In this document: positions 44,049-52,443 of the stretch, one piece after another | How positions within the stretch are numbered: position 1 is the stretch's first letter | How the letters are laid out: each line of letters starts with the position of its first letter | NCBI RefSeq assembly: GCF_000484535.1 | Contig: NC_022600.1 | Location: forward strand, 3,844,001 to 3,908,000 | Source: Gloeobacter kilaueensis JS1 | GTDB taxonomy: Bacteria > Cyanobacteriota > Cyanobacteriia > Gloeobacterales > Gloeobacteraceae | Reading direction: 5' to 3' | DNA: 64,000 nucleotides | Notes under the pieces: generated by a model | Databases searched by the model: none | What the model was told of the DNA's origin: nothing | The model's input: the letters and a program-made list of their open reading frames with translations, nothing else | Position numbers and translations under genes: made by a program

Positions 44049-45335
44049 ATGGATCCCCAACAATTGCTCGAACTGGCCCAGGCAGCCGGGGCCGAGGCCG
44101 CCGAAGTCTATCAATCCAGCGGTTTTGGGCGGTCGGCCAACTTTGAAGCCAACCGCCTCAAGCAGATCGAATCCGGCGACGAGCAGGGCGTTGCTCTACG
44201 GGTCTGGCGAGCAGGAAAACCGGGTCTGGCGGTGGCGCGGGGTCCGGTAGACGGCGCGCTTCTGGTCGAAAAAGCGCTCGCCCTGAGTGCCTTCGGCCTG
44301 CCGGAGGAGCCGGCTCTGACGACAGAAGCGGTGGCTGTGACCGACGCGGTTTCGGAGGCGGTGCCCATCGAGCGACTGATCGCCTGGGGCTGTGAGGCGA
44401 TCGACCAGATTCGCACGGCTTTCCCGGAGGTTCTCTGCAGCTGCACGATGAGCGACGAGACTGGCTCGGTGCGGCTCATCAACACGGGAGGACTCGACCT
44501 CCACTACGCCAGTTCCAGCCGCAGTGGCTTTGTTGGGGCGGAGTGGGTACGCGGCGAAGATTTTTTGCAGGTCTACGACGGTCAGACGGTGCTCGGGGAA
44601 CCCGAACCGGCGGCGATCGCCGAACCTGTGCGGCGGCGGCTGGAGTGGGCGCGCAAAAATAGCGCTACCCTCAAGCGGGCCGTGCCGGTGTTATTTACCG
44701 CCAAGGCGGCGAGCGTGCTTCTAGGCTCTGTGATAGCGGCACTGAGTGGCCGCCAGGTCTATCAGCAGGCGTCACCCTGGACCCAGCGCCGGGGAGAGGT
44801 TGTGCTCTCGCCCCTGTTGAACCTGCATCAAGATCCCCATCTCGCTCCCTACATCACCCCCTTCGACGACGAGGGCACCGCCACCCGTGCCCTGAACTTT
44901 GTGCAGGGGGGCAGGCTCGAAACTTTTTATGCCGACCGGCGCACCGCTCACCGACTCGGTCTATCGCCTGCGGGCAACGGCCTGCGCCCGGATCTGGGCA
45001 GCTATCCCCAGCCGGGACTGTTCAACTTGATCGTCGAGCCGGGTTCTGGCTCCTGGCAGGACCTCGTGGGCTCGCTCAAAGACGGGATCATCGTCGATCA
45101 GGTTCTGGGGGGCGGAGCCGGACTGTCGGGAGAATTTTCGGTCAACATCGACCTTGGCTTTCGCGTCCGTCGGGGCGAAATTACAGGCCGCATCAAGGAC
45201 ACGATGGTGGCAGGCAACGCCTACGCACTGCTCAACCGCCTCGCAGCCCTGGGTAGCGAGCGCTCCTGGGAAGGCAATCTGCTCACCCCGGCCCTGTTGG
45301 TCGAGTCGCTGGCGGTTACCGGCAGGGGCGACTAG
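44049..45335 (+). CDS. pmbA: TldE/PmbA-family protein (TldD-type metalloprotease partner)
   Basis: 428 aa. The N-terminus QLLELAQAAGAEAAEVYQSS and VALRVWRAGKPGLA, then GGGAGLSGEFSVNIDLGFRV and the ending VAGNAYALLNRLAALGSERSW, fit the TldE/PmbA branch. No HExxxH zinc motif is present, as expected for TldE, which works with TldD in peptide maturation and degradation. No TldD gene is in the window. The stop is shared (CTAG) with the convergent Pro-rich gene. Confidence 0.85.
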   Translation: MDPQQLLELAQAAGAEAAEVYQSSGFGRSANFEANRLKQIESGDEQGVALRVWRAGKPGLAVARGPVDGALLVEKALALSAFGLPEEPALTTEAVAVTDAVSEAVPIERLIAWGCEAIDQIRTAFPEVLCSCTMSDETGSVRLINTGGLDLHYASSSRSGFVGAEWVRGEDFLQVYDGQTVLGEPEPAAIAEPVRRRLEWARKNSATLKRAVPVLFTAKAASVLLGSVIAALSGRQVYQQASPWTQRRGEVVLSPLLNLHQDPHLAPYITPFDDEGTATRALNFVQGGRLETFYADRRTAHRLGLSPAGNGLRPDLGSYPQPGLFNLIVEPGSGSWQDLVGSLKDGIIVDQVLGGGAGLSGEFSVNIDLGFRVRRGEITGRIKDTMVAGNAYALLNRLAALGSERSWEGNLLTPALLVESLAVTGRGD

Positions 45336-46696
45336 GGCTTGGGAGGCGGGGTTGGGGCCGACTTCGGCTGCGGCTGGCCCTTGGTGGTGGGCAAGATCTC
45401 GACTTTGGTGGTCGTCTGCGGCGTCGAGCCCGTCTGGGGGAGGGTCTTGACCAGAGCGGTGAGCGGGCTGTCGCGCTCCCAGCGCTTTTGATATTCCTCG
45501 GCCTGGCGGGTGATCTGGACGGCGTAGAGCTGGTCGGTCTCGGCCTTGTTGAGATTGCCGTCCTGGCGCTCGGAGCGCCCCGCATCGGCCAGGGTGCGGA
45601 TATCGACGCGGTTGTCTTTGATCTGCCAGAGTTCGACCCGGCTGTGGGTATTGAGCTGGGTGGCGTCGCCCTCGTTGCGGGTGAGCAGATCGACGCGGGA
45701 GACCACCAGCGCCGACAAACCCAGGTAATCAAAGAAATCCTTGACGAGGGCAACATTTGGCCGGTCGTGATCGAGGATCTCAAAGAGCGGATGGTCGAGC
45801 TTGCGCACGGCGGGCATCACCTCGTCGCGCTTGATAAAGGCGAGGGGGCCGCCCTGGGGAAAGGCACCGGTGCGGACCAGATCTTCGGCGAGCCGCTGAG
45901 CGAGGGTGTCGGTGGCCGGTAGCGAACCCACCCCGATGAGGCCGACGCGGCTGGGCGGCTGTCGGGTGACGGGGCGAACCAGAGCGAGCGAGAGATTCGT
46001 CTTTAGCCCTTCTACCAGCCAGATGCGGGTCGTCTTCTCGGTGTAGGCGTTGTGCTGAACCTTGACCTCCCAGCGACCGGGGGTAAGATTTTCGATCACG
46101 TAGCTGCCGCTCGCGTCGGTGCGGGCAAATTTTTTGCCGAGGCTGACCGTTGCGCCTGCAACCGGGTTGCCCTGCTCGTCGCGGATCTGGCCGAGCAGCA
46201 GAGCCAGGCTGGGGCTCACCACCGTCGCATCGAGCTTTGTCTGGATGGGCTTGCCGGTCCTGGTGACAGGTTCGGGCCGGACCGGCGACGGCGCACCTTT
46301 GAGTGGGTGCGCAGCGACCGGGGCGGGCGACGGCTTGCGCCTGACCGGGGCCGGGGCTGCAAGGGGCTTCGCTGTAAAAGCGGTTCCGGGTGCCACCTTC
46401 ACCGGTACGACGAAGGCCGGTGCCGTCTTGACCACCGCAAAAGTGACGGTCGGCTTATTTTTGGGCACCAGCAGAGGTTTGTTCGGGGCCGAGGCCGCTT
46501 TGGGGGGCGGGGACTTCACCTGTGGGCCAACCGATTGCTGGGGCGCAATCTTTGGCCTGGGAGCGGCCACAGCCGCCGCTGGCTTTTTTGCTTCTGGTTG
46601 GGGGCGCGAAGCGGGGACGGTGGTTTCGGGAGCGCTCCAGGCTGCCAGGGGAGCGGCGTAGGCTACCAGACAAAGCCAGAGAAGGGAGCCGCGCAT
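45332..46696 (-). CDS. Secreted Pro-rich protein with carboxypeptidase-regulatory-like domain
   Basis: 454 aa. It has a signal peptide (SLLWLCLVAYAAPLAAWSA), then about 140 residues of Pro/Ala/Lys-rich low complexity. Residues about 165-240 form a CarboxypepD_reg-like beta domain (GQIRDEQGNPVAGATVSLGK, TDASGSYVIENLTPGRWEVK). The next part (about 245-400; VGLIGVGSLPATDTLAQRLA, LGLSALVVSRVDLLTRNEGD) is a mixed alpha/beta region of unknown type. It ends in another Pro-rich tail. It is presumably periplasmic or exported. It converges on the TldE gene with a 4-nt stop overlap. Confidence 0.7.
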   Translation of the reverse strand: MRGSLLWLCLVAYAAPLAAWSAPETTVPASRPQPEAKKPAAAVAAPRPKIAPQQSVGPQVKSPPPKAASAPNKPLLVPKNKPTVTFAVVKTAPAFVVPVKVAPGTAFTAKPLAAPAPVRRKPSPAPVAAHPLKGAPSPVRPEPVTRTGKPIQTKLDATVVSPSLALLLGQIRDEQGNPVAGATVSLGKKFARTDASGSYVIENLTPGRWEVKVQHNAYTEKTTRIWLVEGLKTNLSLALVRPVTRQPPSRVGLIGVGSLPATDTLAQRLAEDLVRTGAFPQGGPLAFIKRDEVMPAVRKLDHPLFEILDHDRPNVALVKDFFDYLGLSALVVSRVDLLTRNEGDATQLNTHSRVELWQIKDNRVDIRTLADAGRSERQDGNLNKAETDQLYAVQITRQAEEYQKRWERDSPLTALVKTLPQTGSTPQTTTKVEILPTTKGQPQPKSAPTPPPKP

Positions 46697-46752
46697 GAGA
46701 AAGCTCTTAAAACTGGACTGATGCTAGCTTACTGTTCGCCTGCGCGCTTCCC

Positions 46753-47469
46753 TCAGGCAAGCACGATCGAAGCGAGGCCCAAAAAGCGGACCGTTTCGGG
46801 GGTGATCTCGAAGCGGTAAGGCAGCACCTGCAGGCCGCGTTCGATACCGATGCGCAACAGCTCGCCGTACAGCGGATCGAACTCGTCGCAGGGGCTGAAG
46901 GCCGTGCAGTCGGAGCGGTTGATGAAGTAGAGGATGGCAGCCCGGCTGCCCTGTTCGCACAGGCGGGTCAGTTCGCGCAGGTGCTTCTGGCCACGGGTGG
47001 TGACCGTGTCCGGAAAAAGCGCCAGACGCCCCCGGTGGAGCGTCGTGCTCTTGATCTCAAGGTACAAAGGCGCGCTGCCATCCAGCAAAAAATCGACGCG
47101 GCTATTTTCGCTGCCGTAGGGCACCTCCCGCCGGATCGCCGTGTAGTCGCCCAGTTCCGAGAAGAGGCACCGGCGCAGCCCCTCATAGACGATCCGGTTG
47201 GGCATCGCCGTATTTACCCCAACCCAGACGCCCTCCACATCGATCATCTCCCAGGTGTAGGCGAGCTTGCGGGCCACCGCTGTGGCTCGCGACAGGTAAA
47301 CTCGGCTTCCGGGAGTGCTGATCACCCGCATGGGACCAGTATTCGGACAGTGGGCGGTGACAAGCTGCCCATCGGCGAGTTCGACCTCGGCAAAAAAGCG
47401 CTTGTAGCGGCGGCGCAGGATGCCCGCCACCAGCGGCGGATACTCAAACAGAACGGTGCTCACGCTCAT
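46753..47469 (-). CDS. sfsA: SfsA-family DNA/RNA nuclease-like protein
   Basis: 238 aa from ATG 47469 (SVSTVLFEYPPLVAGILRRR). Typical SfsA features are YKRFFAEVELADGQLVTAHC, CPNTGPMRVI, DFLLDGSAPLYLEIKSTTL (endonuclease-like core with Asp and the E-x-K) and LFPDTVTTRGQKHLRELTRL. Once named sugar fermentation stimulation protein, the family is now seen as a nuclease fold. Its start lies 26 nt inside the upstream metallo-beta-lactamase-like gene, so the two are likely coupled. A longer frame from 47505 is possible but less likely. Confidence 0.88.
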   Translation of the reverse strand: MSVSTVLFEYPPLVAGILRRRYKRFFAEVELADGQLVTAHCPNTGPMRVISTPGSRVYLSRATAVARKLAYTWEMIDVEGVWVGVNTAMPNRIVYEGLRRCLFSELGDYTAIRREVPYGSENSRVDFLLDGSAPLYLEIKSTTLHRGRLALFPDTVTTRGQKHLRELTRLCEQGSRAAILYFINRSDCTAFSPCDEFDPLYGELLRIGIERGLQVLPYRFEITPETVRFLGLASIVLA

Positions 47470-48067
47470 CGACGACGATCGTTGACTGGCCGCGCAGCAG
47501 ACCAACGGCGGCCCCCGGACAGACGTGGCGGTAATTTAGCGGCCCCAGCCGCTCGGCACTCGCGAGCTGCCGGGGCCAGTGAAAGGTTTTTGCCGTCTGC
47601 ACCGGCCCCACGTTGCCCCGCCCATCCGGCAGCAGATGCCGCCCACTGAAGAGCACCCCGCCGTGGGCCTGCCACAACAGGCAACTGGAGCCGGGCGAGT
47701 GCCCCGGCGTCCAGAGGGCGGTAAGACCCGTGTCCAGCTGGGTCCTTTCAGCAAAAGTGTGGACTGTCAACTCGCGCGCCAGCAGCAAGTAGGCTTCCTG
47801 CTCCTGGATCCAGGCAGCCACCTGAAAGTGCCGACAGAACGCTTCTAATTCACCGATCGCACCGCGATGGGTGACAAAGACCGCACCGATGCCGCCCGCC
47901 TGCTCGATCTGCAGGCGGTTCACCTCGCTCCAGGCCGGACAATCGACCAGCCAGTTGCAGCCAAGGCCATTGGCCGCTGTGGCGACAAGCAGATAGCTGG
48001 TGCCGCCCAGGGTGTGGCGGTTCGGCTTGAAGCTCAGCAGGTCGCCAAAGATTTCTCGCGTGGTCAT
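47444..48067 (-). CDS. Metallo-beta-lactamase-fold protein with degraded metal site
   Basis: 207 aa. The MBL fold is recognisable (GGTSYLLVA, NWLVDCPAW, VFVTHRGAIGE, WTPGHSPGSSCLLW, VLFSGRHLLP). The hallmark THxHxDH is reduced to THRGAIGE and the later GD to SGRH, so most zinc ligands are missing. It may have lost hydrolase action or bind metal differently. It overlaps the start of sfsA by 26 nt on the same strand. Confidence 0.75.
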   Translation of the reverse strand: MTTREIFGDLLSFKPNRHTLGGTSYLLVATAANGLGCNWLVDCPAWSEVNRLQIEQAGGIGAVFVTHRGAIGELEAFCRHFQVAAWIQEQEAYLLLARELTVHTFAERTQLDTGLTALWTPGHSPGSSCLLWQAHGGVLFSGRHLLPDGRGNVGPVQTAKTFHWPRQLASAERLGPLNYRHVCPGAAVGLLRGQSTIVVDEREHRSV

Positions 48068-48466
48068 GGCGATCCAGCCTAGCCTATCGGTCAGTAAGAC
48101 AGCTATCAGCCCAGATTGATCGATGCGCCGTCAGACAAACAGCGCATCCATTCAACTTTTTGATACAGCCACCAGGACAGAATTGACCACTAATTCCACC
48201 TAATCACACCGCCATATCGTGATTTGAAAGTGCAGATGAGCAGGGCGACGGGTACGACAAAATGGGCCACCACGAACAGAAACTGACGACTGCTCCTGCC
48301 TATCATGGGCACAGCCCAGTGTTGTCAACCAACCCATGACCGCACTTAAAGCGTCAGCAGCATGACGGAATGAAACACGAACTTCTGCTATGATCGTCAC
48401 CAATTCGCCCAGTAAAGATCGCGCGCGCATCTCTGTTGTCCACCGCTCCTGCACAGGTTTTCATCG
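48068..48466. other. Intergenic region, 399 bp
   Basis: Divergent gap between the MBL-like gene (leftward) and a small rightward gene. One minus-strand open frame of 84 codons (48200-48454) has no domain and poor codon pattern, and I do not accept it. The right part holds a candidate promoter. Confidence 0.4.
48386..48394 (+). promoter_or_regulatory. Candidate extended -10 promoter
   Basis: TGCTATGAT is a good extended -10 (TGnTATAAT type), 72 nt before the ATG of the 54-aa gene. No -35 at normal spacing is clear, which is usual for extended -10 promoters. Confidence 0.4.
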
Positions 48467-48631
48467 ATGACTTCTACTCTCGAACAGTACCGCAAGCAAC
48501 TCATCGAGCTTCAACTCGATATCGAAAAAGTACAGGCTTATGTATTAAAATGCACCGCCCATCCCATTCAGGCTGAAAGCAGCACCGTTCCCGCGATCCC
48601 GCTGGCGGAGAACGAGACCAAGACGACCTGA
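48467..48631 (+). CDS. Small hypothetical protein (54 aa)
   Basis: A 54-codon frame from ATG 48467. It has a charged N-terminal helix, TLEQYRKQLIELQLDIEKVQ, that could form a short coiled coil, followed by a flexible tail rich in Pro, Glu and Thr. The placement after a candidate extended -10 promoter and an upstream gap without other genes supports it. No family known. Confidence 0.5.
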   Translation: MTSTLEQYRKQLIELQLDIEKVQAYVLKCTAHPIQAESSTVPAIPLAENETKTT

Positions 48632-48732
48632 AGACGTTTGGCTATTTTGCAGCAGGGCCGGCGAACAACTGGCGCTCTCTATGGCGTCACGGGCGGAACC
48701 GCTATGCTGGAACGCATGAGAAGAGTCGCCCC

Positions 48733-49221
48733 TTGAATATTCACCTGCGCCCGGCCCGGCAAGCGGATGTGCCCCTTATCTTTGCCCTGATCGCTGAGCT
48801 GGCCGATTACGAAAAATTGTCCCACGCCCTGATAGGCAGCGAGCAGCTTCTAGCAGCGCACCTGTTTGGCCCGACGCCCTTTGCCCGCGTCATCCTCGCT
48901 GAAGTCGAAGCGCAGACCGCTGGTTTTGCCCTGTACTTTTTTAACTACTCGACATTTTTGACCCGGCCTGGGATCTACCTCGAAGATCTCTATGTGCGGG
49001 CGGACTGGCGCGGGTGCGGCGTCGGCACAGCCCTTCTAAGGCACCTGGCCCACGAGGCGGTCGCCGCCGGGTGTGGCCGCATCGAGTGGAGTGTGCTCGA
49101 TTGGAACGCAACTGCCATCCGCTTTTATCAAAAAATCGGAGCAGTGATTCTCGATGATTGGCGTCAGTGCCGCCTGAGCGGCGAGGCGCTCCTGCAGCTG
49201 GCAGAAGTGGAGATCCGTTAG
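48733..49221 (+). CDS. GNAT acetyltransferase, diamine/SSAT-like
   Basis: 162 aa from a TTG at 48733. GIYLEDLYVRADWRGCGVGT carries the acetyl-CoA motif R-x-x-G-x-G (GCGVG), followed by ALLRHLAHEAVAAGCGRIEW and NATAIRFYQKIGA. The LEDLYV and NATAIRFYQK patterns place it near spermidine/spermine N1-acetyltransferase-type enzymes, so small amines are likely substrates. Its TAG is shared (TTAG) with the convergent periplasmic gene. Confidence 0.85.
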   Translation: MNIHLRPARQADVPLIFALIAELADYEKLSHALIGSEQLLAAHLFGPTPFARVILAEVEAQTAGFALYFFNYSTFLTRPGIYLEDLYVRADWRGCGVGTALLRHLAHEAVAAGCGRIEWSVLDWNATAIRFYQKIGAVILDDWRQCRLSGEALLQLAEVEIR

Positions 49222-49580
49222 CGCTCCTTGCGGATACCGGGAAACTGGGGCAGCGGACAATCGCTGTGGCGCTGCTTGAGGATATAGGCGATCGCCAGTT
49301 GCTCCCGCCGGGTTCGCCAGTTGCTCAACTCAGCCGCCATCAGCCTGATCTGCTCCTCCGGAACACTCGGATCGGCGAGCATGCGTTCGATCTTCTCCTG
49401 GCGCTCGCGGATGCGAAAGTTGATCTCGCGCAACTGGCGGCTGAAATTCTGCTCAAGCTCGGGATTGTTGCAGGCGGCCTGGGCCAAAAGCGGTCCAGCC
49501 CTCACCCCCACGAGCAAAACGATGAGACCAGCCAACCAGGCGAGCCTCCCCAGTCTGGCAATCGGGTAGAGCGGGTTCAT
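49218..49580 (-). CDS. Periplasmic helical protein, CpxP/Spy-like by context
   Basis: 120 aa from ATG 49580, which overlaps the anti-sigma stop by one base (TGATG). A signal peptide (LGRLAWLAGLIVLLVGVRAG, cleavage after LLAQA) leads to an all-helical, highly charged mature part: NFSRQLREINFRIRERQEKI and ERMLADPSVPEEQIRLMAAE. Two cysteines sit near the ends of this part. Arrangement with an ECF sigma and anti-sigma suggests a periplasmic sensor or chaperone of the CpxP/Spy/ZraP kind, but no LTxxQ motif is clear. Family assignment is by context. Confidence 0.55.
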   Translation of the reverse strand: MNPLYPIARLGRLAWLAGLIVLLVGVRAGPLLAQAACNNPELEQNFSRQLREINFRIRERQEKIERMLADPSVPEEQIRLMAAELSNWRTRREQLAIAYILKQRHSDCPLPQFPGIRKER

Positions 49581-50068
49581 CAGCGACCGGCAGGCGACGG
49601 CCACTCGTCGCGTTCTAAAAGAATGTTGTAGGCATCCTCGGAAGTCCGGTCCTCGAGGACGTAGCTGCGCGCCGTCGCCGCGATGAATTGGGCTCTGGGA
49701 ATGCCGCCGGTCGGTACCGCGACATCGGGGGCAACCGCCACTTCGAGGTCGGGCCCGGACGGGCCTGGCAGCTCAGCCGTATGCCACCAGTAGCCCACTG
49801 CCGCCACCAGCACCGCCGCAACTGTCGCGAGCGAACCGCCAAAAAGTCGGTTCTGCGCGTCTATCTTGCTGAAGACCTGATCGTGGAGCAGCGGCGGCGG
49901 CTCGGCCAGCCTGGATGCATCGCTGGGGACGCGCAGCCTTTGCAGACCGTTCAGGTACCGGCGCGCATCTGGATCGTTGTCGAGCCACTGTTCTAACTGC
50001 CGTCTTTGTTCGCCCGGCAGCTCGCCATCTAGATAGGCACTCAGTAATTCGTCGCGTTGCGGGTCCAT
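49580..50068 (-). CDS. Anti-sigma factor, single-pass
   Basis: 162 aa from ATG 50068. The N-terminal domain (DELLSAYLDGELPGEQRRQL, EQWLDNDPDARRYLNGLQRL) is the four-helix anti-sigma domain that clamps ECF sigma factors, but it lacks the His-Cys-Cys zinc motif. One membrane helix (about 91-107, LATVAAVLVAAVGYWW) is followed by a 55-residue periplasmic part ending in DAYNILLERDEWPSP. It begins 22 nt after the sigma gene. A longer frame to 50287 is an artefact overlapping the sigma gene. Confidence 0.82.
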   Translation of the reverse strand: MDPQRDELLSAYLDGELPGEQRRQLEQWLDNDPDARRYLNGLQRLRVPSDASRLAEPPPLLHDQVFSKIDAQNRLFGGSLATVAAVLVAAVGYWWHTAELPGPSGPDLEVAVAPDVAVPTGGIPRAQFIAATARSYVLEDRTSEDAYNILLERDEWPSPAGR

Positions 50069-50090
50069 AGGTTCACGAGGGGACAGGCAG

Positions 50091-50738
50091 CTAGAGATAC
50101 GCGCCCAACTGCGTTTGCAGGCGGCGGCGGGCGCGGGCGATGCGGGATTTGACAGTACCGACCGAGATGCCCAGAGTTTCGGCGATCTCCTCGTAGGCCA
50201 TCCCTTCGATCTCGCGCAGCACGATTGTGGTGCGAAAAGTCTCCGGCAGCTCGGTAATCGCCCGGCGCAGCTGGTCGTAGAATTCACACGTTACCAGATT
50301 CTCATCCGGTCCTGGAGATGGGGCAGCCAACTCCCAGTCCAGTTCACCGTCGTGGGTCTGGATCGGTGCATCGAGCGATAGAGGAGCGGCACCGCGCCGC
50401 CGTCGCCGCAATTCGTCGTAGAACAGGTTGGTGGCGATCCGGCCCGCCCAGGAGCGGAATTTTTCGGGTTCTTTGAGGCGCTTGACGTAGCGATAGATCC
50501 GAATCCAGACTTCTTGAGCGAGATCTGAGCGGTCCTGCCAGTCAGGAGCGAGGTGATAGAGGAGCCGGTCGATGTGGGGCTGATGGCGGCGCATCAGTTC
50601 GGCAAAGGCGGTGCGATCGGGGCTAAAGCCCTGCTGACAGCGCACGACCAGTTCTTGATTGCTGAGCCTGGCAGGCGGAAGCGGCGGTTCCTTGGCGGCG
50701 GAGACGAGTGGCCAGGAGAGTGGCAGACTGTTATCCAT
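50091..50738 (-). CDS. ECF (group 4) RNA polymerase sigma factor
   Basis: 215 aa. Region 2 (FAELMRRHQPHIDRLLYHLA, DRSDLAQEVWIRIYRYVKRL, FRSWAGRIATNLFYDELRRR) and region 4 (LPETFRTTIVLREIEGMAYE, EIAETLGISVGTVKSRIARA) are classical; regions 1.1 and 3 are absent. It reads like the RpoE/SigG-type factors of cyanobacteria. It is first in a three-gene unit with its anti-sigma factor and a periplasmic protein. The 30-residue N-terminal extension is Pro-rich. Confidence 0.9.
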   Translation of the reverse strand: MDNSLPLSWPLVSAAKEPPLPPARLSNQELVVRCQQGFSPDRTAFAELMRRHQPHIDRLLYHLAPDWQDRSDLAQEVWIRIYRYVKRLKEPEKFRSWAGRIATNLFYDELRRRRRGAAPLSLDAPIQTHDGELDWELAAPSPGPDENLVTCEFYDQLRRAITELPETFRTTIVLREIEGMAYEEIAETLGISVGTVKSRIARARRRLQTQLGAYL

Positions 50739-50877
50739 CGGCGGTAGGTACCGGGTGGGTGTGCGGACAACGCCAGTGACGGCTTTTTATCCACCCTGGT
50801 TCCTCAATTATCCGCAAAGGAGCTGCGAGCCCACTTGCGCTCAAGCGTAAGATTGAGAAGTTGCACAACCAAACACC

Positions 50878-51312
50878 ATGGGCAGAAAAAGCCGCACCAA
50901 GCGGGAGGCGGCCCTCGCAGGCAAGACACCTGCACCGGTTACCCCCCTTATCAAAAATACGGGCACAGGCAAGGACAAGCTGATCATCCCGAAGGAGATC
51001 AACGGTCGGTTTCTGGCCCGCATCTTGATGTTCTCGGGCCTGCCTTTTGCCCTCGCGCTGCTTACCGAGGTCATCGGAGCGACCTTGATCCGCTCCGGTC
51101 TGCCGGTGCCAAACGTCGTGGTCTTGCTGGTCAATCTGCTCTTTTTTGGCATCAGCGTGCTGGGGATCACCTACGCTATCCTCTCCACCTCCTGGGATCC
51201 AGCCGTCAAGGGCAGTCTGCTCGGCATCAAAGAATTCAAACAAAACGGCAAGCGCATCCTCTCTGCCCTGCAGGATGAAGGCCAGAAGCGTCGCATGGAG
51301 CAAAAATCTTGA
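50878..51312 (+). CDS. PAM68-family photosystem II assembly protein (DUF3464)
   Basis: 144 aa. A basic N-terminus (GRKSRTKREAALAGK), then IIPKEINGRFLARILMFSGL leading into two membrane helices (about 47-70 and 80-104), and the conserved STSWDPAVKGSLLGIKEF block with a basic tail. This is the DUF3464/PAM68 pattern; PAM68 helps early photosystem II assembly in plants and cyanobacteria. Its TGA overlaps the TTG start of the DAHP synthase gene by 4 nt. Confidence 0.85.
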   Translation: MGRKSRTKREAALAGKTPAPVTPLIKNTGTGKDKLIIPKEINGRFLARILMFSGLPFALALLTEVIGATLIRSGLPVPNVVVLLVNLLFFGISVLGITYAILSTSWDPAVKGSLLGIKEFKQNGKRILSALQDEGQKRRMEQKS

Positions 51313-52376
51313 TTGTCGTCCTCAAACCCGGTGCCCCCCAGGGCGTCGTCGATGTCCTGGTCGGTGAGCTGCAGGGCTGGAGCCTGCAGACCCAGACGAT
51401 CGTTGGCCGCGAAAACGTGGTGATCGGCCTGATCGGCGATACCAGCAGCCTCTCCGAGGACCGCGTGCAGGAGCTGAGTCCTTATATCGACCGGGTGCTG
51501 CGGGTCAAAAAGCGCTTCAAGCGCGCCTCTTGCGAATTTCACCCTGAGCGGACGGTCGTGCGCGTGCCGACCGCCAACGGCCCGGTTGCGATCGGAGGCG
51601 ATGGGCCGATCGCGGTGATGGCTGGCCCCTGCTCGGTCGAAAGCGAAGCGATGATCCTCGAAACTGCCCGGCGGGTCAAGGCCGCCGGAGCCCAGATCCT
51701 GCGCGGCGGTGCGTATAAACCGCGCACCTCGCCCTACGACTTTCAAGGCTACGGTGAACCGGCCCTGGAGTTGCTCGCTGCGGCTCGCGCCGCGACGGGT
51801 CTCGCTATCGTCACCGAAGTGATGGACAGCACCGACCTCGAAGCGATCGCCGAGGTAGCCGACATCGTTCAGATCGGGGCGCGCAACATGCAAAATTACG
51901 CCCTGCTCAAAAAAGTCGGCCAGCAGCCCAAGCCGGTACTGCTCAAGCGCGCCTTCTCGGCGACGATCGACGAGTGGCTGCTGGCGGCAGAATACATCCT
52001 CGCTGCCGGTAACCCAAATGTGATTCTCTGCGAGCGGGGCATCCGCACCTTCGATCGCACCTACACCCGCAATACCCTCGATCTGGTCGCTGTACCCGTC
52101 CTGCGCTCCCTCACCCACCTGCCCGTGATCGTCGATCCGAGCCACGGCACGGGTCTTTCGCAGTTCGTCGATACCTGCAGCAAGGCAGCGGTCGCCATCG
52201 GTACCGACGGCCTGATGATCGAGGTCCACCCCGATCCGTCCCGCGCCCTCTCCGACGGTCCCCAGTGCCTCACCCCCGACGAATTCGAGGCAGTGATGGC
52301 AAACCTGGCTCCGATCGCCCGCTCGGTCGGTCGGCCCCTTGCATCTCAGCTTGCCGGCGGACCACTGCCGCACTAG
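51309..52376 (+). CDS. aroF: 3-deoxy-7-phosphoheptulonate synthase (DAHP synthase)
   Basis: 355 aa, AroF/KDSA-like type Ibeta enzyme making DAHP from PEP and erythrose-4-phosphate, the first shikimate step. An N-terminal ACT-like/ferredoxin-like regulatory domain (about 1-75) is followed by the barrel: VMAGPCSVES, LRGGAYKPRTSPYDFQG, VTEVMDSTDL, IGARNMQNYALLK, LKRAFSATIDEWLLAAEYI, CERGIRTF, VDPSHGTG and IEVHPDP. The start is TTG 51309 in a TTGA overlap with the PAM68 gene, so it is coupled to it. Confidence 0.93.
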   Translation: MIVVLKPGAPQGVVDVLVGELQGWSLQTQTIVGRENVVIGLIGDTSSLSEDRVQELSPYIDRVLRVKKRFKRASCEFHPERTVVRVPTANGPVAIGGDGPIAVMAGPCSVESEAMILETARRVKAAGAQILRGGAYKPRTSPYDFQGYGEPALELLAAARAATGLAIVTEVMDSTDLEAIAEVADIVQIGARNMQNYALLKKVGQQPKPVLLKRAFSATIDEWLLAAEYILAAGNPNVILCERGIRTFDRTYTRNTLDLVAVPVLRSLTHLPVIVDPSHGTGLSQFVDTCSKAAVAIGTDGLMIEVHPDPSRALSDGPQCLTPDEFEAVMANLAPIARSVGRPLASQLAGGPLPH

Positions 52377-52443
52377 CTAATGATTTCGGCACTTTGAGAC
52401 CAACTTCTCCCTAGTCGGGGTACTGGTGTACTCCTGCGGTGCG

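Noticed and set aside
48200-48454. 84-aa minus-strand open frame
   Set aside because: No domain, weak codon pattern, and it covers the likely promoter of the 54-aa gene.
49580-50287. 235-aa version of the anti-sigma factor
   Set aside because: The extra 73 residues are the sigma gene read in another frame; ATG 50068 begins the anti-sigma domain.
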